From Psychrobacter sp. NG254 (GTDB lineage: Bacteria; Pseudomonadota; Gammaproteobacteria; Pseudomonadales; Moraxellaceae): a stretch of 64,000 nt of DNA. Positions 1 through 9,094 of this stretch are shown one piece after another; positions within the stretch are counted from its first letter, which is position 1; the number at the start of each line of letters is the position of its first letter. Both the position numbers and the translations under genes were made by a program. The stretch covers positions 372,001 through 436,000 of the forward strand of contig NZ_JADHDA010000002.1 in NCBI RefSeq assembly GCF_015277735.1. The letters are read 5' to 3'. A model generated the notes under the pieces. The model saw only the letters and a list, made by a program, of their open reading frames with translations, was not told where the DNA came from and searched no databases.

Positions 1-58
1 CACCGACGCTAATCGCTATCGCTTGTAGATAGCTGATACTTTCTGTTTTTTCACTCAT
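1..58 (-). CDS. Truncated 5' end of an unidentified gene
   Basis: Nineteen codons of a minus-strand gene are visible, beginning with ATG at 58 and running off the left edge. An AAGGAG ribosome binding site lies seven bases before the ATG, which makes the start credible. The visible residues begin MSEKTESISYLQAIAIS; the end of this stretch is turning hydrophobic, as at the start of a membrane protein, but too little is present to name a family. The next gene on the left side of the window is also on the minus strand, but it ends 157 bases away. Confidence 0.55.
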   Translation of the reverse strand, partial: MSEKTESISYLQAIAISVG

Positions 59-215
59 AGAATACTCCTTCACGATCAAAAATGGAGAAGGAGGGAGTGC
101 TTATTAAAAGGTGAATGCAGGACATGAAAAACCTTGTGATGCCACTACGCAGGGTAGTGGCTATCTTTTATAAGTAGGAAAGTCATATTAAAGGTTTTTG
201 TTGAGTGTTACCTTT

Positions 216-995
216 TCAATCCTGTTGGATTTTTTTAGCCAGAACCTTTTTCCAACTGTCCTCTAAACAGTCAATCGCGAGCCACGGTTCAATCACATTA
301 GCGTCAAACTTTTCTTTTGAGTTTGCCAGTTGCCATAGCGTCTCTAATGTCGCAAACGGATAAGGGCGCTCAACCAGATACACAGGTAAATCAGCGTCTA
401 TAATGCCATCACGGACGACTTGGAAGTACCAGCCAGAGATACCTTGCTTGCTGACCCATGCCGCGATATTTGGTACTTTGGTAAATTGACCAATTTGATC
501 GTTGATTTTGTAGCAAGGGCGGCGTGGTTGGACAATCCGTAGTTGAACGCTAGCACCATCATTACTAGTATCTAAACCGTTTTCAAAATGTCCACCGTAC
601 TGAAAAACATCGCCAATGCAAACCGTAGACTCAGTCATTTCTGGTAGATCGTTGACGGCTTCGGTCGTGAGGTTTTCACCCAATGTACCGACGCGTACGT
701 TTAGGCCAAACTCTGTATTGATTCTCTCATAAGTCGCAGGTGCCAGTTGATGCACGGCTTTTAGCGGGCCACCATGATGTTTGCGATCGGCTTGCTCATC
801 AGTGGCGAGGCCCATGAAGTTGACCGCGACCGGCGCTTTGATGGGTGCTTTATCGATGGCGCTCATTTCTTCGCGCGCAAATGGCATAGCTTTACCAGTG
901 CGGACGCAGGTTAAGTTGGCGATATGTAGTGGCAGGTCTTGGTTAAAGTCTTTTTGGGGTTTCTCAACTGTTGGCGTGACTGATGCTGCGCTCAT
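216..995 (-). CDS. MOSC domain-containing protein (YiiM-like)
   Basis: A 259-residue protein with a MOSC fold, the domain shared by molybdenum cofactor sulfurases and by YiiM-type proteins that act on N-hydroxylated base analogues and other Moco-dependent reductions. Seen in the sequence: the DRKHHGGPLKAVH segment, GTLGENLTTE, an IGDVFQ strand, and the RRPCYK segment that carries the conserved cysteine thought to hold the sulfur or Moco ligand. The C-terminal third fits the small three-helix domain that follows MOSC in YiiM. The start at 995 is chosen because AGGA precedes that ATG by six bases; an upstream in-frame ATG at 1022 has no such site and would add nine residues. It stands alone. 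The exact substrate cannot be read from the sequence. Confidence 0.85.
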   Translation of the reverse strand: MSAASVTPTVEKPQKDFNQDLPLHIANLTCVRTGKAMPFAREEMSAIDKAPIKAPVAVNFMGLATDEQADRKHHGGPLKAVHQLAPATYERINTEFGLNVRVGTLGENLTTEAVNDLPEMTESTVCIGDVFQYGGHFENGLDTSNDGASVQLRIVQPRRPCYKINDQIGQFTKVPNIAAWVSKQGISGWYFQVVRDGIIDADLPVYLVERPYPFATLETLWQLANSKEKFDANVIEPWLAIDCLEDSWKKVLAKKIQQD

Positions 996-1093
996 AAGGT
1001 TTCCTAGAATATAGGTGTTCATACTAATAAGTGGGCGAGGACGGTTTGATTTCTATTTTATTATACGGGTTTGCCACCTCAGAGGTCACACAA

Positions 1094-1125
1094 AAAAAGA
1101 CCAGAATAGATATTCTGGTCTTTTT
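1094..1125 (-). terminator. Rho-independent terminator after rsfS
   Basis: A near-perfect inverted repeat with arms AAAGACCAGAATA and TATTCTGGTCTTT is bordered by A and T runs on the two sides. It lies 46 bases past the rsfS stop on the minus strand, and the A run at 1092-1098 reads as a U tract there. The T run on the other side would let it work in both directions. Confidence 0.8.
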
Positions 1126-1170
1126 GGTAATACGTTTTTGAATGTTGAACGATTGTCGTAATCAACAGTC

Positions 1171-1584
1171 TTATTTGTTTTTGTTACGACGACCGGCCGT
1201 TTTCTTTTCACGTGGTACAGCGACCAGCTCAGCCAACTGCTCAGGTGATGACCATAGGCCTTCTAAGTCATAGAACTCACGAGCTTGAGGCGTCATCATA
1301 TGGACGACAACTGCGCCCAAATCGATCAACGTCCAGTCAGAGTCGATACCGCCTTCACGGCCAAGTGGCATAAAGCCAGCTTGCTTAGCTTCAGCGCCGA
1401 CACTATCAGCCATCGCACGTACGTGGCGTTTAGACGTACCATCAGCGATGATGATGCGTTCGGTTACGTCAGTCAATGCTTCTACATTCATTACAGTGAT
1501 GTTCTTTGCTTTCATATCATCTAGAGCGCTTTGTACAATGGTCAAACATTCTGTTAGGCGTTCTTCAGTCATGGTGTTGGTCAT
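1171..1584 (-). CDS. rsfS: Ribosomal silencing factor RsfS (Iojap)
   Basis: A 137-residue protein of the RsfS/Iojap/YbeB family, which binds uL14 on the 50S subunit and blocks joining to the 30S when nutrients are short. The family pattern is visible: an N-terminal helix, then IIIADGTSKRHVRAMAD, the GREGGIDSDWTLIDLGAVVVHMM block, and REFYDLEGLW. The C-terminus is a basic tail ending in RRNKNK. The ATG at 1584 gives the usual length, with an AAGAGA sequence 11 bases upstream; in-frame extension to 1659 would add 25 residues unlike the family. It follows nadD by about 130 bases on the same strand, the common nadD-rsfS order, and is probably cotranscribed with it. Confidence 0.93.
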   Translation of the reverse strand: MTNTMTEERLTECLTIVQSALDDMKAKNITVMNVEALTDVTERIIIADGTSKRHVRAMADSVGAEAKQAGFMPLGREGGIDSDWTLIDLGAVVVHMMTPQAREFYDLEGLWSSPEQLAELVAVPREKKTAGRRNKNK

Positions 1585-1715
1585 AAATTTTAATCTCTTG
1601 AATCGTAAATATATAAAATAAAGGGGTAAAACGTCAATTTGTCTTATCCGACTCATCATATGTCGTCAGTCACGCATAGAGACAGGATAGGCAAAATGAC
1701 ACAGATAAGGCGATT

Positions 1716-2657
1716 TTAACGGAATTGAGCAGCAGAATATAGCTGATGGGCGATAATATATTGATAAACAGCAGGATTTAGCCATTTAGCTAATGGATTA
1801 GATTCAGTATTGCTAATGATATCATTTATTGGTGCTATAGATGTGATTTGCCTTTGGGTGACTGGCATTTTATTTGTTTGATTGTCTATTCTCTGTAGTT
1901 GCTCACGTATTTGCGTGCTTGATACGGCAGTGATGGGTCGCGGGTCTATATAAATGCGTCCTTGATTGGTGCTTTTCAAGTCAGCTTTCAAGTCAATACT
2001 ATCCGGATCAGTGATATTTGAGTTCGAGCTATCTATTAGTTGCTGAGTAGTTGGGGTCAGTAGCGCACTCGGTGAGTCCGTTATATAGGGCTGCAATGAC
2101 AACGGCAATTGCGATTTTAAGAAAGTAACATCTTGTGCAGTTGCTGTATTGTTTTCAGAAGATATAGTGCTATTAGACATTTCACCATCAGTACAGCTGT
2201 CACGATTAAACACCCACAGATTGACATGGTCGGTGAGTCGTAATCCCTCTTTCCATTTATCCAAACTATGGGCACTGTCCATACCCATGATAAATATCAA
2301 ACTGTCATTAGGATATTGCTGCCTCAATGTACGTACGCTGTCGATCGTATAGACAGGCGGCGCTTGCCACAGCTCCAGCTCATTAATCTGTATCGGCGTA
2401 TTCTCCGTCGCTAGCTTTAGCATCGCTAAACGATGGTTAGGGTCTGTACTTTGGGTCTTAAATGGCGAGCGCGCATTGGGTAGTAATGACACGTGCAACG
2501 AGAGCTGTTGCTGCTTTGCGATTGGGAGTAGATGTTGATATACCGACATCGCTACTTCTAGATGACCGTTATGTACAGGATCAAACGAGCCGCCAAGATA
2601 AGCACGAATGGCAGGCGCAGGTGTTTTTTCTTGAGGGCTAGTGCTCGTATTTGGCAT
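1716..2657 (-). CDS. nadD: Nicotinate-nucleotide adenylyltransferase NadD, with insertion
   Basis: Transfers AMP from ATP to nicotinate mononucleotide in NAD synthesis. The nucleotidyltransferase signature GGSFDPVHNGHLEVA sits near residue 20, followed by LLPNARSPFK, the FIMGMDSAHSLDKWK block, and the C-terminal ISSTQIR-type motif here read as AVSSTQIREQL. At 313 residues it is about 100 longer than the usual 210-220; the extra length lies mainly between the FNRDSC segment and the RPITAVSSTQIR motif and is rich in Ser, Asn, Thr and Asp, so likely a loop. The ATG at 2657 is preferred because it places the GGSFDP motif near the N-terminus as in the family, although no strong ribosome binding site is visible. 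Open frame continues to a TTG at 2759, directly next to the pta terminator, which makes that start unlikely. Confidence 0.9.
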   Translation of the reverse strand: MPNTSTSPQEKTPAPAIRAYLGGSFDPVHNGHLEVAMSVYQHLLPIAKQQQLSLHVSLLPNARSPFKTQSTDPNHRLAMLKLATENTPIQINELELWQAPPVYTIDSVRTLRQQYPNDSLIFIMGMDSAHSLDKWKEGLRLTDHVNLWVFNRDSCTDGEMSNSTISSENNTATAQDVTFLKSQLPLSLQPYITDSPSALLTPTTQQLIDSSNSNITDPDSIDLKADLKSTNQGRIYIDPRPITAVSSTQIREQLQRIDNQTNKMPVTQRQITSIAPINDIISNTESNPLAKWLNPAVYQYIIAHQLYSAAQFR

Positions 2658-2767
2658 AAATAAATGTGTAAAAGGATTAATAATACGTTGGTTGATTCTA
2701 GAGAAGATAGCGCCATTGTAGAGGGCAAGCGCGCCCTTGTCATCACTGTCTGTCACCAAGGCACCAA

Positions 2768-2800
2768 TAAAAAACCGACCATCATCATGACAGTCGGTTA
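2768..2800 (-). terminator. Terminator after pta
   Basis: On the minus strand the arms ACCGAC and GTCGGT are separated by 13 bases and followed by six T and then ATT. The structure lies 35-67 bases beyond the pta stop codon and separates the acetate genes from nadD. Confidence 0.7.
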
Positions 2801-2834
2801 TCTATAAGTGTGCATTATACAAACGTTAAGATAA

Positions 2835-4982
2835 TTAAATCAGATCGCTGTGCGCTTGGATAGCAGTCAGCGCGATGGTATAGACGATATCATCGACCAA
2901 CGCACCACGTGATAAATCATTCACTGGTTTGTTCAGGCCTTGTAGCATTGGGCCGACACTGACGACGTTGGCACTACGCTGTACCGCTTTATACGTCGTG
3001 TTACCAGTATTGAGATCAGGGAAGATAAAGACATTGGCTTGACCAGCGACAGGCGAATCAGGCGCTTTTTGCTTACCGACGCTCATGACCGATGCCGCAT
3101 CATACTGTAGTGGGCCATCGACTTTGAGGTCTGGTGCACGCTCACGAACGATTTGGGTTGCACGGGCGACTTTTTCGACATCTGCGCCAGTCCCTGATGA
3201 GCCAGTAGAGTAGCTGATCATCGCGACTTTTGGATCGATACCGAAGGCCGCCGCAGACTGAGCTGATTGAATGGCAATCTCAGCCAGCTCTTCAGCGTTA
3301 GGATCAGGGTTGATGGCGCAGTCACCATAGACCACCACTTGCTCAGGCAACAGCATAAAGAATACTGACGACACGAGCGAGTATTGCGGTGCGGTCTTAA
3401 TCAACTGAAATGCTGGGCGTACGGTATTGGCAGTCGTATGAATCGCACCTGAGACCAGACCATCGACTTCATCCATCTGTAGCATGATGGTGCCGAGGTA
3501 TACAGTGTCTTTTAGATATTCAGCGGCGACATCTTCATTGGTTTTACCCTTGCGGCGCTCAACGACTGCTTTGATATATTTACTCATATCTAGACTGTCA
3601 GGGTCGATGATTTCTAACCCTTCAGGCAACGTCAAATCACGGTTTTTAGCGACTTGTTCAACATCACTACGCTTAGCAAGTAATACGCAATTGGCAATAC
3701 CGCGGCTTTGACAGATACAAGCCGCTTCCACGGTACGTGGCTCAGCGCCTTCTGGCAGTACGATGCGTTTTTTGGCTTGCTGTGATTTTTTGACTAACTG
3801 ATGGCGGAATGCTGACGGCGACAAACGTGGCTCGTGATTGCGGCTGAAGTATTCTTTAATCCAGCTCAGATCCAAATGCGCGGCCACATAGCGAGCCACT
3901 TCTTCCGCTCGTTCGGTGTCGTCATTTGGAATCTCAGAGCTCATGTGCATTAGGCTTTGTACGGTCTCGTAGCTGTCGCTTTCGACACTCATGACAGGGA
4001 TGCCCGTTTTGAGCGCTGATTGCCACAGCTCAGCGACCGTTGCACTTGGCATAATACCGCCAGTCAATACCAAACCTGCTAGCGGAATTCCATTGATACA
4101 GGCCAAGCCAGCAGCGAGTAATAAGTCGTCACGATCCCCCGGTACCACCATCAACGTACCGCGCTTAAAGACTTCATTAACACGTGCTACTGAACGGGCA
4201 GTTAGGCTGATACGATTGATACGACGTGTCTTTGCTTCACCAACATTGAGCCATGTCGCGTCCAGCTCGGTCGCGATATCCCACGTGCGCGGTACTGATA
4301 ACGAGTCACTAAAGGGCACCACACCGATCAGGCGAAATGCTTCGGTATTAAATGAAGGAGATAAGCGCTGAACTGCCTGCATAAAGTTCTGATCTAAGCT
4401 GACAACCGCTTCACCAGGGGCAACTGGTTGGTTTTCAAAGGTGTTGGGCACGTCTTGTACGCGCATCAATATCACGCCGAGCGTACGTGCATCAATGACG
4501 CCGCCGAACTCACGTGCATGGACATCGAGCTTATCTGCTAAATAGGCAGGCTGATTGATATCAGCGGTACTGACAAATATAATCTTGGCATCTAGCGCAT
4601 GGGCAAGCGCGCGGTTGATTTGTGAGGCATAAGAGGTTTCAGTAGTCGGCACGAGACCTTCGCAGATGATGACCTCATGACCCTCATCGATCGTATGATA
4701 ATTGGCGATCACTTCTTCCATCAAGTCGTCAAGATTGCCATCGCCCAGCATGCGTTCGACATGCTGGCGGCTGATAGATTTGGGCGGCTTGAGACCAAAC
4801 GCATGCATGGTGAGCGCATTTGAGCTGTCCAAGCTGTGCTGCTTATCGAGTGTATCATCTTGCAAAAACGGCTTCATAAAGCCGGCTTTTATACCGTTAT
4901 AATCAAACGCACGAATCAGACCGAGCGCCGCTGACGTCACACCAATACCGCGGCTGATGGGAACAAGTAAAATGGTTTGCAT
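2835..4982 (-). CDS. pta: Phosphate acetyltransferase (long form)
   Basis: Converts acetyl-CoA and phosphate to acetyl-phosphate, the partner step of acetate kinase. At 715 residues it is the long enterobacterial type: residues about 1-230 are a P-loop dethiobiotin-synthetase-like region (opening MQTILLVPISRGIGVTS), then the DRTGG domain (VPGDRDDLLLAA, LTGGIMP), then the catalytic PTA_PTB domain from about residue 395 (RIVLPEGAEPRTVEA, VDGLVSGAIHTTANTVRPAFQ, SYSTGSSGTG, FPDLNTGNTTYKAVQRSA). An AGGA site six bases before the ATG supports the start. It is 132 bases downstream of ackA on the same strand, giving the usual ackA-pta operon, and is closed by a hairpin terminator. Confidence 0.97.
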   Translation of the reverse strand: MQTILLVPISRGIGVTSAALGLIRAFDYNGIKAGFMKPFLQDDTLDKQHSLDSSNALTMHAFGLKPPKSISRQHVERMLGDGNLDDLMEEVIANYHTIDEGHEVIICEGLVPTTETSYASQINRALAHALDAKIIFVSTADINQPAYLADKLDVHAREFGGVIDARTLGVILMRVQDVPNTFENQPVAPGEAVVSLDQNFMQAVQRLSPSFNTEAFRLIGVVPFSDSLSVPRTWDIATELDATWLNVGEAKTRRINRISLTARSVARVNEVFKRGTLMVVPGDRDDLLLAAGLACINGIPLAGLVLTGGIMPSATVAELWQSALKTGIPVMSVESDSYETVQSLMHMSSEIPNDDTERAEEVARYVAAHLDLSWIKEYFSRNHEPRLSPSAFRHQLVKKSQQAKKRIVLPEGAEPRTVEAACICQSRGIANCVLLAKRSDVEQVAKNRDLTLPEGLEIIDPDSLDMSKYIKAVVERRKGKTNEDVAAEYLKDTVYLGTIMLQMDEVDGLVSGAIHTTANTVRPAFQLIKTAPQYSLVSSVFFMLLPEQVVVYGDCAINPDPNAEELAEIAIQSAQSAAAFGIDPKVAMISYSTGSSGTGADVEKVARATQIVRERAPDLKVDGPLQYDAASVMSVGKQKAPDSPVAGQANVFIFPDLNTGNTTYKAVQRSANVVSVGPMLQGLNKPVNDLSRGALVDDIVYTIALTAIQAHSDLI

Positions 4983-5114
4983 AAGGTTTCCTACGATTTA
5001 TTTTGTTTTAGACTTCGATTTATTATTGGCAGCATAAAGAATACCGAGCGTTTTATTCTATGTTTTTTACAACCATCAAGAGTGATAAACGCTGAGTATA
5101 ATATCTAAATAAGC

Positions 5115-6347
5115 TTATACCAAATTCAAGGCCTGACGCGTCTCTTGCGCGATACGGTATTCTTCATCCGTTGGTACGACCCACAGCTCAATACTACTGT
5201 CATCGGTATGGAAGCTGCCTTCTTTGCCACGGGACAAATCCGCGTTTTTGTCCACATCTATTTTGATACCAAAATGACGCATCACTGCTAAGATGCTGGC
5301 ACGTGTGGTCACTGAGTTTTCACCGATACCACCAGTGAAAACAATGCCGGTAAATTCAGGCAATGCACAGCTTAGGCTGGCGAGGTATTTACCCGCGCGA
5401 TAGCAGAACATATCAATCGCCAGCTGCGCGTCTTTATGACCTTCACTAGCGGCTTGCTCAATGGTACGCAGATCGTTAGACAAGCCTGATATGCCTAGCA
5501 GTCCACTGTCACTATTGAGCATTTTGTCCGTCTCTTCTAGGCTGATACCGAGATGACGCTTTAGATGCATGTGCAAGCTAGGGTCGACATCACCACTACG
5601 CGTACCCATCATTAGACCTTCGAGTGGGGTCAGACCCATACTGGTATCGAGGCTCTTGCCATCGTACACGGCAGCCACCGAGCAGCCATTACCGAGATGT
5701 GCTGTTAGCCAACCATGTGGCCCTTTGGCCTCCGTGATTTGGCTCGTACGCTCTGAGACATAGGCATGAGAGGTACCATGAAAACCATAACGACGGATTT
5801 TGTGTTCTTCGTATAGGTACTTTGGCAGGGCATAGCGAAACGCAACGGGCGGCATCGTTTGGTGAAAGGCGGTATCAAACACCACGACTTGCGGCATATC
5901 AGGATAAATGGCTTGCACCGCTTCGATACCCAACGCATTGGCAGGGTTGTGTAGTGGCGCCAGTATCTTGAGGCGTTTGACTTCTGCGAGTGCATGATCG
6001 TCAACTCGTACCGCCTCAGAGTATTCACGGCCACCATGTACCACGCGATGACCGACCGCGATGAAATGATACTGCTCTAACAGCTCAAGGATTTTTTGTA
6101 GCGCCAGCTTATGGCGACCACCAGGGATAGATATTTCAAGCTTCTCACCATTTAAGGTCGTGTGTTTGATACGGGCAGTATCGAGGCCTAAGTTTTCGGC
6201 AAGACCGGTGATACGAGTAGAGTTGTCATCACTAATCAACGCGTATTTGATGGAAGACGAGCCGCAGTTTAGCACTAAAGTCGGACTGGTCAGGGTTGAT
6301 GTTTCACTGTTCTTATCATCAAAAGTGGTGCTTAGGGTGGCGCTCAT
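5115..6347 (-). CDS. ackA: Acetate kinase
   Basis: Interconverts acetyl-phosphate plus ADP with acetate plus ATP. The 410-residue length fits the family. Visible signatures are LVLNCGSSSIKYAL near the N-terminus, VGHRVVHGG, DTAFHQTMPP, RRYGFHGTSHAYVS, HLGNGCSVAA, the TPLEGLMMGTRSGDVDP block, and FTGGIGENS near the C-terminus. About 16 residues precede the catalytic start, more than in E. coli. AAGGA six bases before the ATG supports the start. First gene of the ackA-pta unit; the 656-base gap upstream holds its promoter region and is shared with the divergent lptM. Confidence 0.97.
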   Translation of the reverse strand: MSATLSTTFDDKNSETSTLTSPTLVLNCGSSSIKYALISDDNSTRITGLAENLGLDTARIKHTTLNGEKLEISIPGGRHKLALQKILELLEQYHFIAVGHRVVHGGREYSEAVRVDDHALAEVKRLKILAPLHNPANALGIEAVQAIYPDMPQVVVFDTAFHQTMPPVAFRYALPKYLYEEHKIRRYGFHGTSHAYVSERTSQITEAKGPHGWLTAHLGNGCSVAAVYDGKSLDTSMGLTPLEGLMMGTRSGDVDPSLHMHLKRHLGISLEETDKMLNSDSGLLGISGLSNDLRTIEQAASEGHKDAQLAIDMFCYRAGKYLASLSCALPEFTGIVFTGGIGENSVTTRASILAVMRHFGIKIDVDKNADLSRGKEGSFHTDDSSIELWVVPTDEEYRIAQETRQALNLV

Positions 6348-7003
6348 ACTCTATCCTTAGATTGGTTTTTATGGAGGTGAATCAAATCGTTTGTGAAATA
6401 TAAAAAATGTTTTTAGTAATGTGTCTTTTATACTAGCGCGTCGTCAGTACAAATCCTTTTGGATGGCTGATATCTCATGTGCCACGCAGGTATATGGCCG
6501 ATTCTATTTATATTTAAGCCGGTACTTTTATACTATTATTATCGGCGAATGTCTATGAATCACAGGCCAAAACCCTATGATGAGCGCGGATTGCCAAGAT
6601 ATTGCTGTCTATTCATATATCTGTACTGCAATAGCCCAAATGTTTGAGAATGTGATGCAGTAAGCGATTGACACAGAAATAGACTAATAACCATCAGCAA
6701 TTTTTAAATAAGTTGGCATAGAATTAAGGCATATGGTGATAGCGAATTATTAGTGGCACAAATTGTAAGAAATGTTGTCCAAATACCCGTAAATCGCGTT
6801 TCGCAATCAAATTACTCCTCGTTATCATGATAATAACTCAATCGAAATACAATAAAATGCCGAATAATAATCAAGTTTATGAGTCAATCATATTCAGTAT
6901 GCGTACAGCTTTGTGTAATAATGCTATGATTGAAATGCTTATCTCAGCAGCGTTTTGACTGCCTTTTTAGCTGTCTATTTATCACAATTATTATTGCCCT
7001 TAC
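6348..7003. other. Intergenic region between divergent ackA and lptM
   Basis: No convincing coding region is seen in these 656 bases. The stretch is AT-rich and must hold the promoters of ackA (leftward) and lptM (rightward). It contains a perfect 12-base palindrome, TTATCATGATAA at 6822-6833, and a possible extended -10 at 6922-6930. It is long for a promoter region in this window, so a small RNA is possible, but I see no hairpin followed by a T run to support one. Confidence 0.4.
6922..6930 (+). promoter_or_regulatory. Possible extended -10 promoter for lptM
   Basis: TGCTATGAT matches the extended -10 form TGnTAtgaT and lies 74 bases before the lptM start. No good -35 is visible, which extended -10 promoters tolerate. 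Similar TGCTATTAT elements occur before dxs and gspE in this window. Confidence 0.3.
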
Positions 7004-7333
7004 ATGACTATACGCTCACAGGTTGCCCATTCTATGTCTACTATATACCGCCTCTCAAAAACTGACGATAGCTCTTTATTGGTTGGCAGCCATCGCCGTA
7101 CTATCGGCGCGCTCATCATTGGTAGTGCCCTTATGGCAGGGTTGTCAGGTTGCGGTCAAAAAGGTGATTTATACTTGGTAGATTCCGCTAGCCAAACGAT
7201 TGAGGGCAGCTCATCTATGCTTGACAGCACTAGTCATCCACAAGACGCCGCTTTTGCTGGTCTTGATGGTAATGACCAAAACACAGATGTGATGGTTTTG
7301 CCAGAGCCTAGTGAAGACCCGAACGATTATTAG
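7004..7333 (+). CDS. lptM: Small lipoprotein LptM (YifL family)
   Basis: LptM is a small outer-membrane lipoprotein that assists disulfide maturation of the LPS translocon LptD. The family hallmark is a lipobox followed at once by CGQKGDLYLP; here LSGC at residues 47-50 is followed by GQKGDLYLV. Two arginines (31-32) precede the hydrophobic signal segment. At 109 residues it is longer than the E. coli protein, with an unusually long pre-signal part; an in-frame ATG at 7034 would shorten it by ten residues, and neither start has a clear ribosome binding site. The remainder is acidic and low in structure. It lies upstream of lysA and dapF, the same order as yifL-dapF in enterics, which supports the call. 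Confidence 0.82.
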   Translation: MTIRSQVAHSMSTIYRLSKTDDSSLLVGSHRRTIGALIIGSALMAGLSGCGQKGDLYLVDSASQTIEGSSSMLDSTSHPQDAAFAGLDGNDQNTDVMVLPEPSEDPNDY

Positions 7334-7519
7334 CACGTGGCTACGAATGACTAACTATTAACGCTTAACTGGATCAAATACTAATGCTTGAATTAAGCCG
7401 CGTTAAGAGACAATGGCAATATCTGAGTAGGCTTGATTAAACTGCTTGGATCCACACACACATTTGACACCCATATTTATTATTACCTTTTATAACCTGA
7501 TTAGATTAGAGATTTTTAT

Positions 7520-8896
7520 ATGAGTTCTTCTGAATTAGCTACTGACGTCACTGAATTAACCACTGGCGAATCAGTCACCACTCAAACTGAGCAAGGGTTG
7601 TATATTGACCCTGAAGCTTTGACTACTTATTTACCTGCGCTGAATTACCGCGACGATTCGCTATATATGGAGCAGGTCAGTATCAATGCATTGGCAAAAC
7701 AATATGGCACGCCCTGCTATGTCTACTCAAAGCAGGCGATATTGGACGTTTACCAAGCATACACGGACAGCTTCGCCAGTCTAAATCATCAAGTATGCTA
7801 TGCGGTAAAGGCAAACTCTAACCTTGCAGTGCTTGGTGTTTTGGCAGAGGCAGGTGCTGGGTTTGATATCGTTTCTCGCGGTGAGCTGATGCGTGTACTG
7901 GCTGCTGGTGGCGCTGCCTCTCGCGTGGTATTCTCAGGCGTTGGCAAAACTTATGGCGACATCGAATACGCGCTGACCCAAGGTATTGGTTGCTTCAATG
8001 TTGAGTCGATTAGCGAGCTGACCTTAATCAATGAAGTCGCAAAGTCACTTGATAAGCCTGCGCCGATATCGCTGCGCGTCAATCCAAATGTCGATGCAAA
8101 GACTCATCCGTACATCTCGACCGGTCTCAAAGACAACAAGTTCGGCATCACTCACGGAGATGCCCTAGCGGTTTATCAGCAAGCGGCAGTGCTATCACAT
8201 ATCGATATCGTTGGTATTGATTGTCACATTGGCTCGCAGTTGACTGAGGTAGAGCCATTTGTCGCAGCGTTAGATAAAGTCATTGAGCTAATACATAGTC
8301 TGCGTGATAACGGCATTGAGCTATGTCATATTGATTTGGGCGGCGGACTGGGTGTGCGTTACATCGATGAGACGCCTGTGACTATCGATGAGTTTGCCCA
8401 AGCCTTATTACCAAAACTTAGCGAGCTTGGCTTAAAAGTATTTTTTGAGCCGGGTCGTAGTATCGTTGCCAATGCTGGCGTGCTCTTGACCCAAGTCGAT
8501 GTACTCAAACCGACTGAGCACAAGAATTTTGCCATCGTCGATGCGGCCATGAACGACTTGATTCGCCCTGCGTTATATCAGGCTGAAATGGCTGTTATTC
8601 CAAGCACACTGCCTAGCGATGGTATCAATACGGATGGTACGCAGCCATGGGATATCGTTGGTGCGATTTGTGAGACGGGTGACTTTTTGGCAAAAGACCG
8701 TTTATTGTCATTGGCCACAGGTGATGTGCTAGCAATCACTGGTGCGGGTGCTTACGGCTTTACCATGAGCAGTAACTATAATTCGCGCCCGCGTGCCAGC
8801 GAAGTGATGGTGGCAGGTGAGCATCATCAGCTCATTCGTAAGCGCGAAACGGTTGAAGCCTTATATGCCGATGAAACATTGTGGCAGGATAAATAG
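7520..8896 (+). CDS. lysA: Diaminopimelate decarboxylase
   Basis: A PLP-dependent fold III decarboxylase that makes L-lysine from meso-diaminopimelate, the last step of lysine synthesis. Seen: the PLP lysine in CYAVKANSN (about residue 93), GAGFDIVSRGEL, the IDCHIGSQLTE histidine block, IDLGGGLGVRY, FEPGRSIVANAG, and the substrate-binding CETGDFLA and GAYGFTMSSNYNSRPR segments. The N-terminus carries some 35 residues before the usual start, rich in Thr, Glu and Ser. Start ATG at 7520 is preceded by a weak GAGA. It is followed by a strong terminator and then dapF, so the two DAP genes sit together but are not one transcript without read-through. Confidence 0.96.
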   Translation: MSSSELATDVTELTTGESVTTQTEQGLYIDPEALTTYLPALNYRDDSLYMEQVSINALAKQYGTPCYVYSKQAILDVYQAYTDSFASLNHQVCYAVKANSNLAVLGVLAEAGAGFDIVSRGELMRVLAAGGAASRVVFSGVGKTYGDIEYALTQGIGCFNVESISELTLINEVAKSLDKPAPISLRVNPNVDAKTHPYISTGLKDNKFGITHGDALAVYQQAAVLSHIDIVGIDCHIGSQLTEVEPFVAALDKVIELIHSLRDNGIELCHIDLGGGLGVRYIDETPVTIDEFAQALLPKLSELGLKVFFEPGRSIVANAGVLLTQVDVLKPTEHKNFAIVDAAMNDLIRPALYQAEMAVIPSTLPSDGINTDGTQPWDIVGAICETGDFLAKDRLLSLATGDVLAITGAGAYGFTMSSNYNSRPRASEVMVAGEHHQLIRKRETVEALYADETLWQDK

Positions 8897-8922
8897 AACG
8901 GTCAGAGCGGTACTTGACGCAT

Positions 8923-8958
8923 AAAAAACCCACTGTGATGATAACAGTGGGTTTTTTT
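8923..8958 (+). terminator. Terminator after lysA
   Basis: Arms AAAAAACCCACTGT and ACAGTGGGTTTTTT with a short loop and a T run, starting 27 bases after the lysA stop. The A run on the left would also allow leftward termination. Confidence 0.88.
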
Positions 8959-9094
8959 ATGGCAAACGCTGACTGAATGCAGCGGTTTTGAGTTATGACG
9001 ATAACTTGGTATTTGATAGCGGTGATAATTATGATTGTATCTGACAGCGTGCTAATATAAGACATATATAAAAATAGGATAGGACATCAAAAAT

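Noticed and set aside
2658-2759. Longer NadD start at TTG 2757-2759
   Set aside because: It starts ten bases from the pta terminator, uses TTG, and adds residues before the GGSFDP motif that the family does not have.
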